From assembly GCA_944382715.1 (NCBI GenBank), contig CALWNC010000009.1:1-56350 (forward strand): a stretch of 56,350 bases of DNA, given 5' to 3'. The translations under genes were made by a program, and so were the position numbers. Below are positions 7,367 to 14,879 of the stretch, one piece after another. The DNA comes from an uncultured Clostridia bacterium. Its GTDB lineage: Bacteria > Bacillota > Clostridia > Christensenellales > UBA1242. The stretch's first letter is position 1. Every line of letters starts with the position of its first letter. The notes below the pieces were generated by a model that saw nothing but the letters and a program-made list of their open reading frames with translations, did no database searches and was not told the origin of the DNA.

Positions 7367-7391
7367 TTTGGTGCGAGGAAAGGGGGTCGAA
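7367..7391. repeat. att direct repeat, right end of element A (inside tRNA-Leu)
   Basis: Identical to 2977-3001; overlaps the T-arm, acceptor 3' strand and CCA of tRNA-Leu, so integration restores the tRNA. Confidence 0.9.
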
Positions 7392-7453
7392 CCCTCAGCC
7401 CTTACGGGAACCGCCCCTTAAACGATCGCGTCTGCCAGTTCCGCCATCCTCGC
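7369..7453 (-). tRNA. tRNA-Leu (anticodon AAG)
   Basis: 85 bases with encoded CCA. The acceptor GCGAGGA/TCCTCGC pairs fully. D-arm GCGGAACTGGCAGACGC, class II variable arm TCCCGTAAGGGCT and T-loop TTCGACC are present. The anticodon loop TTAAGGG gives AAG; its stem contains several G-T pairs. Confidence 0.88.
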
Positions 7454-7665
7454 AGGGAGTGTAATTTTTTACAAATTACATAAATATTATATACTTAAAA
7501 ATTTGTTTTGTCTAGTGTTTTTTTAAGATTTATAAAAAATATTTTATTTTATAATTTAGTGTTATAAATATTTTTTCAAAAAATTTAAAACCTATATATT
7601 TTAATATACAAAAGAAAGATTTAATGATATTATATATTTGTAAATTTTTTTAAAGGAAGGTAATT

Positions 7666-8157
7666 ATGGAACAAGAATTAATTGATTTAATTGAAACTCA
7701 AATTAATAAAGAGTTATATTCAGCTTACTTATATTTTGACATCGCAGAATTTTATCGTTCAAAAAGTCTTGATGGCTTGCATAGCTGGTTTGAAAAACAG
7801 GCTCAAGAAGAAATTGAACATGCAGAAAAATTTGCAGAATATCTTCATGACTCAGATGTTCAATTTAAACTTTTACCAATTGATGCTCCAAGTAATAAAT
7901 TTGACGATTTACGAGCACCTCTTATGCTTCAAATTGAGCATGAAAAGTATGTTACATCATTAATTCACAATATCTATAAGGTGGCAGAAAAAATTGGTGA
8001 CATTGCTACAAAAAACTTTGTTTCTTGGTATGTTTCTGAACAAATTGAAGAAGAAAAAACTGCTAAAGATATTCTTGATAAATATGACCTTTTTGCAAAA
8101 GATGGTGGACTTGGGCTTTATCAATTTGACAAAGATATTGGAAGTTCTAGAAAATAA
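7666..8157 (+). CDS. ftnA: Bacterial non-haem ferritin
   Basis: A 163-residue four-helix-bundle iron-storage protein. Ferroxidase ligands are visible: Glu in INKELYSAYLY, EEIEHAEKF (Glu and His in ExxH), a Glu in the LMLQIEHEKY helix, and SEQIEEEKTA. It would oxidise Fe(II) and mineralise it in a 24-mer shell in the cytosol. Length matches the family (about 160-170). Ribosome binding site AAAGGAAGG precedes ATG by 6 bases. It is separated from tRNA-Leu by about 210 AT-rich bases that probably contain its promoter. Confidence 0.93.
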   Translation: MEQELIDLIETQINKELYSAYLYFDIAEFYRSKSLDGLHSWFEKQAQEEIEHAEKFAEYLHDSDVQFKLLPIDAPSNKFDDLRAPLMLQIEHEKYVTSLIHNIYKVAEKIGDIATKNFVSWYVSEQIEEEKTAKDILDKYDLFAKDGGLGLYQFDKDIGSSRK

Positions 8158-8207
8158 ATTTTTAGAATTTATAAAAAGAATCTCTCAAAAAATTAACGGG
8201 GGAAAAT

Positions 8208-8861
8208 ATGGATATATTAGTAGAAGGAAATGGAAAGATTTCTTTAAAACCAAATAAGGTAACTTTTAACTACGAGTTTTCAAAGAAAACTGACTCTTAT
8301 GAAGATGCTTTGAAACTTGGCATTAAGTGCGTTGAAAGTTATTTAGAAATATTGAAAGGTCTTGACTTTAAAAATGATGACCTTAAAACACAATCTTTTA
8401 GAATTTATGAAGATAAAGTTTATAATGAAATTACTAGAAAATATGAATTTGATGGCTATATGTTCAAGCAGAGTGCCAGACTTAGTTTTGACTATGATAC
8501 TGAAAAATTTTCTAAAATAATGGAGGTTTCTTCAACTCAAGAAGATGCTCCATCATACAAAATTGAGTTTGGCGTAAAAGATAATAAGGAATTGGAAGAG
8601 CAGGTTTTAAGTGACGCATACAAAGATGCAGAATTTCAAGCAAGGGCAATTGCAAAGGCAACGGGAAAAACTAATTCTCTTGAATGCATCAAAATAAGTT
8701 TTGAACCATTTACTGACCCACATATTTCACAAACAAGGTTTGACAGCTTTGCAAGAATGGAAAAATGCTCAGCAAATCTCAGCGAATCAATTCAAACGGT
8801 ATTTGTTCCAGAAGATGTAACTTTGAAGAAAACAATCTATTGCCACTTTATTGCTAATTAA
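8208..8861 (+). CDS. SIMPL-domain (DUF541) protein
   Basis: A 217-residue protein starting MDILVEGNGKISLKPNKVTF, the usual opening of SIMPL/DUF541 proteins. The middle (DLKTQSFRIY) and late segments (DAYKDAEFQARAIAKATG) are also typical of the family. It has no signal peptide, so it appears cytosolic, unlike many periplasmic relatives. The family is linked to oxidative stress or signalling complexes but has no settled biochemical role. It follows ferritin by 50 bases with its own GGGGG ribosome binding site and may share its transcript. Confidence 0.82.
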   Translation: MDILVEGNGKISLKPNKVTFNYEFSKKTDSYEDALKLGIKCVESYLEILKGLDFKNDDLKTQSFRIYEDKVYNEITRKYEFDGYMFKQSARLSFDYDTEKFSKIMEVSSTQEDAPSYKIEFGVKDNKELEEQVLSDAYKDAEFQARAIAKATGKTNSLECIKISFEPFTDPHISQTRFDSFARMEKCSANLSESIQTVFVPEDVTLKKTIYCHFIAN

Positions 8862-9010
8862 AAAACTTTTAAAATAATTACAAATTAGTTTATCATGTTA
8901 AGTTTTAATAATTATTTCAAATTTTTTCAAAACTAATTTATCAAATTAGTCATTTAAAATAAAGATTTTTCTTATAAGATATTTAATTTTTACTCAAAGT
9001 TAAAAAACAA

Positions 9011-9044
9011 AAAACTCTAAACAAGATAGTTTAGAGTTTTTTTA
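9011..9044. terminator. Bidirectional terminator
   Basis: AAAAACTCTAAAC/GTTTAGAGTTTTT hairpin between the convergent SIMPL gene and the unknown gene at 9051-9959. Confidence 0.85.
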
Positions 9045-9050
9045 TTTTCT

Positions 9051-9959
9051 TTATTCACCTGGTTGTGGTGGAACTTCCTTTTTATTATTTTCCATATTAG
9101 CTTTTGCCTGCTCATTGAATTTATCATTTACATAGCGTCCTACATAATCGTCTAAAAGTTTTGCTTGATTAAAATATCTATTTTCGCTAACTGATTCAAT
9201 ATTATATGCTAGATAACCAAATGGATCTGGTGGATATCCCCAGCGATTATTTGGATTGATAATTGGATTAAGAATAATTGATGGCTCTTTTCTGATGGCT
9301 TCTATTAACATGCCCAATGCAATTTCTTCACCTCTAAGTATAACTTTGTCATTTTCTTTATTAATTTCTTCCTCTAATTTTTTAATATCTAGATTTTTTA
9401 CAGTTTCTTCTCTTGCAAAATAATCAAAAAGTTTATCATACTTAGATTTCTTTAAGTTATAATTATACTTTAAATCGAAAATTTTTGAAAGTTTACTACT
9501 AGGAGCTTCTTTTCCTTCGATTTTTTTAAGATTTACGTAACTTTCAAGTTTATATATAGCAACTTTTAACTTGTATAACTCACGGTCTGATAGCTGTTTT
9601 TTTGTTGTTTTTATTTCCTTTTCATCTGTTTCATTAAAATATTTTTTTGCATAATAATTTTTTAATAATTCTTGCACATTACTTATCAAATTTTGTAACT
9701 GATCATCTTCTCTTAGTGCAATTTTTGTTTTTTTATTTAATTCTTCAATATTATCTACAATGTCCTTTATTAATATTGTATTTATTGGTCCCATCAAATA
9801 GGTATTATTTAATGATTGTAAATCAATGCTATCCATAAGTTTTTCAAACTTATTATACCAATTAGTTTTGCGAAATTCTGCGATTATTTTATTTTTCCTC
9901 CTAAAATATATAAATCTACTTTCATTGTTACTTATTAATATTTTGTAGTCAATACCCAA
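9051..9959 (-). CDS. Unknown 302-aa helical protein with PPQPGE tail
   Basis: Not recognised. It is predicted largely alpha-helical and highly charged, with a coiled-coil-like region (about residues 85-215). A Pro/Gly-rich patch, NPNNRWGYPPDPFGYL, follows near residue 245. No signal peptide, membrane span or catalytic signature is seen. The last residues, KKEVPPQPGE, resemble the ends of the proteins at 37727-38398 (KKPSQPGEE) and 38439-39623 (DEPQMGE). It is transcribed alone, away from the macrodomain gene, and ends at the bidirectional terminator. Confidence 0.75.
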   Translation of the reverse strand: MGIDYKILISNNESRFIYFRRKNKIIAEFRKTNWYNKFEKLMDSIDLQSLNNTYLMGPINTILIKDIVDNIEELNKKTKIALREDDQLQNLISNVQELLKNYYAKKYFNETDEKEIKTTKKQLSDRELYKLKVAIYKLESYVNLKKIEGKEAPSSKLSKIFDLKYNYNLKKSKYDKLFDYFAREETVKNLDIKKLEEEINKENDKVILRGEEIALGMLIEAIRKEPSIILNPIINPNNRWGYPPDPFGYLAYNIESVSENRYFNQAKLLDDYVGRYVNDKFNEQAKANMENNKKEVPPQPGE

Positions 9960-9985
9960 AGTTTTAATTTGTACTAATTTAATGG

Positions 9986-10014
9986 TTGCCTTAATGCATT
10001 TGTTATGTTATAAT
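9986..10014 (+). promoter_or_regulatory. Promoter of the macrodomain gene, near-leaderless
   Basis: TTGCCT, 17-base spacer, TATAAT. Transcription should start about 10021, only a few bases before ATG 10025; no ribosome binding site is present. Confidence 0.6.
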
Positions 10015-10024
10015 TTTTCTCATT

Positions 10025-10840
10025 ATGGAAAGTTTAAATCAAGAAGAATTAAATAGCATTGTTGAACAGTTGATTGAAATTTTAGTAAATGAGGACGACT
10101 CTAATTTTAGTCAGAATTTTTCTCTTGAAAAAAAAACTTACATTGAAAAGCGTAAAATTTTAAATTCTCTTTTGATTTCAAGAAAAACTAAACCCATACC
10201 TTTTAATCTTTTGAAACTTCAAAATCAACTCCTTGAATACGAAAACTCAAAAAAAGAAATTTTAAATGCTTCAAAACTAATTTATCAAAATCATATGTGT
10301 ATATATTTGGGGGATATTACTTGCATTAAAGCCGATGCAATAGTTTGTTCTTGTTATGATAACTTTTCAACTAATTATAATACAGGTGATAGATGTGCAT
10401 ATTTAGATATTTTACTTTCTGGTGGCATTCAAATTAAACAAGAATTAAATTTTGAAACCTTTATGCAATCTCCATCTGACCAAAATTGCAAAACAAAATT
10501 CATAAAAGGATATAATCTTCCCGCTAGTTTTATTATTTGCGCTGTTGCCCCAACAATTATTTCAGGGAGAGTAAGTTATAAAGATAAAGAAAATTTAATT
10601 AATTGTTACAAGGCTTGTCTTGAACTTGCTCTTGAAAAGGGGTTCAAAACAATTGCATTCACTTGTCTTGGTACTGGGAAAAAAAATTACCCAAAAGCTC
10701 TTGCCTCTGAAATTGCAGTTTCAACGGTTTTTAATTGGCTAAAAGCTAATGATTTTCCATTAAATGTTATCTTTTGTGTTCATAACGAAGAAAATAAAAT
10801 TAATTATGAAATTAGTTTCAAAGATTACGATGTGGTTTAA
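10025..10840 (+). CDS. Diverged macrodomain protein
   Basis: A 271-residue protein. The N-terminal 90 residues are helical and resemble the extension of bacterial protein-ADP-ribose hydrolases of the zinc-macrodomain type. The macro fold follows: YLGDITCIKADAIV, NLPASFIICAVAPTI, then LALEKGFKTIAFTCLGTGKKNYPKALASEIAV. The fold and the C-terminal phosphate loop (GTGKKNYP) are kept. The usual NAAN motif after DAIV is replaced by CSCYD, and the Cys/His zinc ligands are not evident. It may bind ADP-ribose or a related nucleotide without the usual hydrolase chemistry. It appears to be a single gene. Confidence 0.75.
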   Translation: MESLNQEELNSIVEQLIEILVNEDDSNFSQNFSLEKKTYIEKRKILNSLLISRKTKPIPFNLLKLQNQLLEYENSKKEILNASKLIYQNHMCIYLGDITCIKADAIVCSCYDNFSTNYNTGDRCAYLDILLSGGIQIKQELNFETFMQSPSDQNCKTKFIKGYNLPASFIICAVAPTIISGRVSYKDKENLINCYKACLELALEKGFKTIAFTCLGTGKKNYPKALASEIAVSTVFNWLKANDFPLNVIFCVHNEENKINYEISFKDYDVV

Positions 10841-10937
10841 TTTTTTTAACGCTAACATAAAATTATAAGTACGCTATTTCACTTTTTTACATTCTTTATT
10901 TTAGTTTTCAGCTTGTGGGGAGGATAATTCATAGCAT

Positions 10938-11672
10938 ATGAGAAGGATAAAGATAGAATTTGCCTATGATGGCAGAAATTTTTACGGTGTTCAAGCATTA
11001 AAAGACAAAAGGACAATTCAAGGCACGCTTGAAGAAGCTCTTAGCAAACTATTAAACGAACCAATAAAAATTGTAACTGCAGGAAGGACTGATGCTGGAG
11101 TTTCTGCAACGTACCAGGTTGCTCATTTTGATACAAATTCAACCATAATTTCCACAAATATTTGCTATGCTGTTAATAAATTATTACCATCAGATTTACA
11201 GGTTCTTTCATCAAAAAATGCAAGTGAAAATTTTCACGCTAGATATTCAGCAAAGCAGAAAACTTATAAATATTTTGTTTATGTTTCTTCTCATACAAAT
11301 CCCGTTTATGACAACTTTATGTATAGATGTGACAAAGATCTAAATCTAGGCAAAATGATTGAAGCTTCTGAGCATTTAATTGGAAAGCACAACTTCAAAG
11401 CCTTTGCTACTAAAAGCAATGATATTAAAACATATGATAGAGAGATTAAGTCCATAAACATAATACAAAATCAGAAACTATTCACTTTTGAAATTACGGG
11501 CAATTCTTTCTTATATAATATGGTTAGAATTATTGTGGGGTCTCTAATTGATATAGGAGCAGAAAAATATGCCCCTTCTCACATAAAAGAGATTTTAGAT
11601 AGCAAAGATAGAAAAAATGCTGGAAAGCTTGTCCCTTCAAAAGCACTGTTTCTTGTTAACATTGAATATTAA
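10938..11672 (+). CDS. truA: tRNA pseudouridine(38-40) synthase TruA
   Basis: A 244-residue enzyme converting uridines 38-40 of the anticodon arm to pseudouridine. The catalytic Asp lies in AGRTDAGVSA (residue about 53). Other family features are the opening RIKIEFAYDGRNFYGVQ, FHARYSAKQKTYKYFV and FLYNMVRIIVGSLIDIG. The length is normal. The purine-rich GGGGAGG lies 10 or more bases upstream of ATG 10938, somewhat far. It is followed by about 130 AT-rich bases before the degV gene. Confidence 0.95.
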   Translation: MRRIKIEFAYDGRNFYGVQALKDKRTIQGTLEEALSKLLNEPIKIVTAGRTDAGVSATYQVAHFDTNSTIISTNICYAVNKLLPSDLQVLSSKNASENFHARYSAKQKTYKYFVYVSSHTNPVYDNFMYRCDKDLNLGKMIEASEHLIGKHNFKAFATKSNDIKTYDREIKSINIIQNQKLFTFEITGNSFLYNMVRIIVGSLIDIGAEKYAPSHIKEILDSKDRKNAGKLVPSKALFLVNIEY

Positions 11673-11806
11673 AAATATTTAGTTTTTTATGTGTTTTTCT
11701 TGACTTATATTTTTTTTTAATTTATACTTATTTTAGCAAATTTTTATTTTTGCTTAGGTATTTTTACTTGAATTTACAAAATTTTAAAACAAATTAGGAG
11801 AATTTT

Positions 11807-12667
11807 ATGAGCGTTTTTTTTACAGATACTGACTGTGAAATGGATTATACTGATGTTGAAAATTTAAAGATTAATGTAATTGGAATGCCTTATACAATTA
11901 AAGGTAAAGAACAAATTTATGATTTTGGGAAAAACATAGATATTAAAGAATTCTATGATATGATGCGTAACGGCGAAATTCCTACAACTTCTGCACTGAA
12001 CTCAGAAGATTATCTTGGATACTTTGAGCCAATCTTAAAAAGTGGACAAGACATTTTATATGTTCATTTTAGCAGTGAACTTTCAGGCACATTTAACTAT
12101 ATGCAGACTGCTATCAATATTTTAGAAGAAAAATATCCGGACAGAAAAGTTACTTGCTTTGATACAAAAAATATCTCTGTTGGTGCTGGAATTCAGGCAA
12201 TGGAAGCTGCAAAACTCCATAATGAAGGCAAAAGTGACGAAGAAGTTCTTGCTTTTCTTGAAAAATTTAAAAACCAAATTTCAGTATACTTTTATGTGGA
12301 CAACCTTAAGTATTTAAAGCGTGGTGGTAGAATTTCAGCTGCTTCTGCCGTTATGGGAACAATGCTTAGCATAAAACCAATTTTAACTGTTACTAAAGAA
12401 GGCAAACTTGAAAAATTAACCACCGTTAAGGGAACTAAAAAAGCCATTGGTTACTTATATGAAAAATTTTTAAATGAATATCTCGAAGATGAAAAATATG
12501 AAGTTTTCATTATTGACGCAGACAACAAAGAGGGTAGCAAAGAGCTTGCTGATAAAATTGAGGCTTCTGGCAAAAAAGCAAAAGTTCGTAGACTTTCAGT
12601 CGGTCCAGTTATTGGTACTCATTGTGGTCCAGGAACCATTGGTCTAATTTTTGTTAATAAAAACTAA
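11807..12667 (+). CDS. DegV-family fatty-acid-binding protein
   Basis: A 286-residue DegV protein. Family features include TDTDCEMDYTD at the start, MRNGEIPTTSALNSEDY, the HFSSELSGTFNY lipid-head-group region, the VYFYVDNLKYLKRGGRIS segment and a C-terminal IGTHCGPGTIGL. DegV proteins bind a fatty acid and can act with acyl kinases (FakB type). Whether this one is a FakB is not decided by the sequence. AGGAG precedes ATG by 7 bases, and a terminator follows. Confidence 0.92.
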   Translation: MSVFFTDTDCEMDYTDVENLKINVIGMPYTIKGKEQIYDFGKNIDIKEFYDMMRNGEIPTTSALNSEDYLGYFEPILKSGQDILYVHFSSELSGTFNYMQTAINILEEKYPDRKVTCFDTKNISVGAGIQAMEAAKLHNEGKSDEEVLAFLEKFKNQISVYFYVDNLKYLKRGGRISAASAVMGTMLSIKPILTVTKEGKLEKLTTVKGTKKAIGYLYEKFLNEYLEDEKYEVFIIDADNKEGSKELADKIEASGKKAKVRRLSVGPVIGTHCGPGTIGLIFVNKN

Positions 12668-12726
12668 TAATTTTTAAAATACTTGAAAGAAAATTTATTT
12701 TTATTTATTATAATACAAATATTATC

Positions 12727-12756
12727 AAAAAGGAGCAATTAAACTCCTTTTTATTT
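12727..12756 (+). terminator. Terminator after degV-family gene
   Basis: AAAAAGGAG/CTCCTTTTT hairpin followed by a T-rich tract. Confidence 0.85.
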
Positions 12757-12778
12757 TATAGCAATAATTACAAAATTA

Positions 12779-12807
12779 TTGACTTAACTAACTAAATTAG
12801 CTAATAT
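12779..12807 (+). promoter_or_regulatory. Promoter of the ctsR operon
   Basis: TTGACT, 17-base spacer, TAATAT. The 12757-13029 gap also holds the CtsR operator and about 180 AT-rich bases of leader with nothing else recognised; a second, weaker promoter may lie close to the gene. Confidence 0.6.
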
Positions 12808-12829
12808 ATTCTTGTATGGTTTGACCATC

Positions 12830-12846
12830 TCTGACTATACATAATA
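12830..12846. promoter_or_regulatory. CtsR operator
   Basis: TTTGACC-ATC-TCTGACT, matching the inverted form of the CtsR heptad repeat (GGTCAAA-N3-GGTCAAA) with an imperfect second half. It sits just after the predicted start site, suited to autorepression. Confidence 0.7.
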
Positions 12847-13029
12847 AATTAAAATTTATATACAAAATTTTCGTGATATTCATGGATAATTTAATTTTAT
12901 ATAAATTTTAACAAAATTCGATTTTAAATTTAATATAAATTTAATTACTAATTCTCTATTAAAAATAAATTTTGCTTAACTTGTATTATGCAATTAGACT
13001 TATATATTATGGAGTAATTTAAATAGCTT

Positions 13030-13491
13030 ATGTCAAATATTTCTGAACTTATTGAACGATTTATTATTGGTACTATGGGGGACGCAGAAAGTGTAGAAAT
13101 TTCAAGAAACTCACTTGCAGAACATTTTTCTTGTGCACCAAGTCAAATAAATTATGTTTTAGACACTAGATTTACCGTTGATAAGGGCTTTATTAAAGAG
13201 AGCAGGCGAGGAGGCAGTGGCTACATTAAAATTTCAAGGGTGAAAAATAATGATAAAAATGCATATTTATCTTCACTTGTTTGTGAAAGTGTGGGAGACG
13301 AACTTACTTACAAAAGATTAACTCAAATTCTTGATAAGCTGGTATCTGATGAAATTGTTCTTCCAAATGAAAAATTATTAATTGAAACGGCACTTTCAGA
13401 TGATTCTCTTGAAATGCCTTTTACCATAAAAGACAAAGTTCGTGCTAAGTCATTTAAAAATATTTTACTTAAACTTATGATTAAAAATTAG
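13030..13491 (+). CDS. ctsR: CtsR, repressor of clp heat-shock genes
   Basis: A 153-residue winged-helix repressor. The N-terminal DNA-binding domain has ISELIERFI, AEHFSCAPSQINYVLDTRFT and the beta-wing SRRGGSGYIKISR, close to the family wing RGGGGYIRI. The C-terminal dimer domain follows. It represses the ctsR operon and other clp genes and releases DNA on heating. It is the first gene of the operon, with a consensus-like operator at 12830-12846. The GGAGT stretch lies unusually far (about 15 bases) from ATG. Confidence 0.95.
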   Translation: MSNISELIERFIIGTMGDAESVEISRNSLAEHFSCAPSQINYVLDTRFTVDKGFIKESRRGGSGYIKISRVKNNDKNAYLSSLVCESVGDELTYKRLTQILDKLVSDEIVLPNEKLLIETALSDDSLEMPFTIKDKVRAKSFKNILLKLMIKN

Positions 13492-13500
13492 GAGGAAATT

Positions 13501-13866
13501 ATGTTTGAGTTTGATAGAAACTCTCAGCTAAACTTTTCAAGCGACTTTTATAATAATAGTTTTGACCAAAATCAAGTTTGCCCTAAATGTGGAATTAAAT
13601 TAATTGAAGTTGAAAAGACTGGTATTGTAGGCTGTGCAAATTGTTATAAAATCTTTGAAAATCAAATTAAAACTATGATAGCTAAAAGACAGGGAACTAT
13701 TAATCATTTAGGTAAAGTTTCTTCAAAGCATTTCTCTCGAATTAGACTTAAAGAAAAATTATCAAAACTTGAAGCAGATAAAGAACTTGCAATCAAAAAT
13801 GAAAACTTTATTGTTGCAGAATCTCTTAAAAATCAAATTGAAAAACTTAAAGGAGATTTACAATGA
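13501..13866 (+). CDS. mcsA: McsA-like activator with one zinc finger
   Basis: A 121-residue protein. CPKCG...CANCY forms one zinc ribbon (about residues 28-50). A C-terminal UVR-type helix pair contains LKEKLSKLEADKELAIKNENFIVAESLKNQIEKL. McsA normally has two CxxC-pair zinc modules and stimulates McsB; here the N-terminal module is replaced by a cysteine-free DRNSQLNFSSDF segment. It lies 9 bases after ctsR with AGGAGG before ATG and overlaps mcsB by 4 bases (ATGA), implying translational coupling. Confidence 0.88.
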   Translation: MFEFDRNSQLNFSSDFYNNSFDQNQVCPKCGIKLIEVEKTGIVGCANCYKIFENQIKTMIAKRQGTINHLGKVSSKHFSRIRLKEKLSKLEADKELAIKNENFIVAESLKNQIEKLKGDLQ

Positions 13867-14870
13867 AAGATTATAGTTCTATTGTCGTTTCTTGCAAACT
13901 TAAACTACTTAGAAATCTTGTTGGTTTTAATTTTCCGTCTATGCTTGACGAGCAAGAAGGTACAAAAGTTTTAAATAAAGTTGCCGATAATATTTTATCA
14001 ATTAATAATAAATTTAAAATTTATAAGGTAAAATCTTTACCTGAACTAGACATTAATGTTATGCGTGAAAAAAAATTAGTTACAAACAAACTCCTTGATG
14101 CATATGGATATGGAGCTGTCATTTTATCTCCTGATGAGTCTATTTCAATTATGATAAACGAAAGTGACCACATATGTGAGCAATGTACTGCTTTTGGATT
14201 GAATTTAATTTCTGTTTACGATGACCTAAACAGTCTAGATGATGAAATCATTTCTAAACTAGACATTGCCTTTGACGACTCTATTGGATTTTTAACTTCA
14301 AATTTATCAAATGTTGGAACTGGTTTAAAGGCAAGTATTACTATGTTTTTACCTGCTTTGACACTTAGTGGCGAAATTTCGGAAATTATTTCTAAAATGC
14401 TGAGTCTTGGCTATGAAACAAACTCTTTTGAAGAAGGTGTAGAAGAACCTGCATATTATTACACTTTTTCAAATATTAACTCTATTGGAATTAGAGAAAA
14501 TGAAATTGTCATAAAACTTACTGAACTTGCCATTCAAATTTCTGATAGAGAGATTGCTTCAAGAAAAAAACTTTTATCTTTTAATAAAATTGATGATGTG
14601 ACTGATTTGAGTCTTCGTGCTTGGGGAATTTTAACTAATTGTCATAAAATTGGAGAGAAAGAGGCCATAAAGCTTTTAGGTGAACTTAAAATTGGAATTG
14701 CTCTTGACATTTTAAGATTTAAAGACATTAATGCCATTGAAAATTTAAAAGTAGACATTTTACCTTATTCTTTAACAAAAATTTACGATTCAAAAATTCC
14801 AACTGCTGAACTTGACAAATATAGAGCAAAATTGATCTCAAGTGTACTGAAATCAAATAGAATTAAATAG
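13863..14870 (+). CDS. mcsB: McsB homologue, probable pseudokinase
   Basis: A 335-residue protein aligning end to end with McsB, the protein-arginine kinase that marks substrates for ClpC. Shared landmarks are IVVSCKLKLLRNL, INESDHI, GFLTSNLSNVGTGLKAS, LPALTL and LSFNKIDDVTDLSLRAWGIL. The residues that usually bind ATP or catalyse are changed: SSRxRLARN to SCKLKLLRN, DHIRIQ to DHICEQ, TSCPTNVGTGLRAS to TSNLSNVGTGLKAS, and the later R..YGEG is absent. It therefore probably lacks kinase activity and may be an adaptor. Family motifs are from memory of B. subtilis McsB. Coupled to mcsA; clpC starts 9 bases later. Confidence 0.88.
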   Translation: MKDYSSIVVSCKLKLLRNLVGFNFPSMLDEQEGTKVLNKVADNILSINNKFKIYKVKSLPELDINVMREKKLVTNKLLDAYGYGAVILSPDESISIMINESDHICEQCTAFGLNLISVYDDLNSLDDEIISKLDIAFDDSIGFLTSNLSNVGTGLKASITMFLPALTLSGEISEIISKMLSLGYETNSFEEGVEEPAYYYTFSNINSIGIRENEIVIKLTELAIQISDREIASRKKLLSFNKIDDVTDLSLRAWGILTNCHKIGEKEAIKLLGELKIGIALDILRFKDINAIENLKVDILPYSLTKIYDSKIPTAELDKYRAKLISSVLKSNRIK

Positions 14871-14879
14871 GAGTTAATC

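Larger units (their letters stand above)
2977..7391. mobile_element. Element A: 4.4-kb integrative element in tRNA-Leu
   Basis: Bounded by a 25-bp perfect direct repeat (2977-3001 and 7367-7391) that contains the T-loop to CCA end of tRNA-Leu. Inside are, leftward, an unknown gene, an ImmA-like protease, another unknown gene and an HUH Rep; rightward are an XRE repressor, a short leader ORF and an integrase. Long hairpins lie at the left end. No capsid, coat, Zot or relaxase/coupling genes are visible, so it could be an integrative rolling-circle plasmid, a decayed ssDNA prophage or a satellite. Confidence 0.85.
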
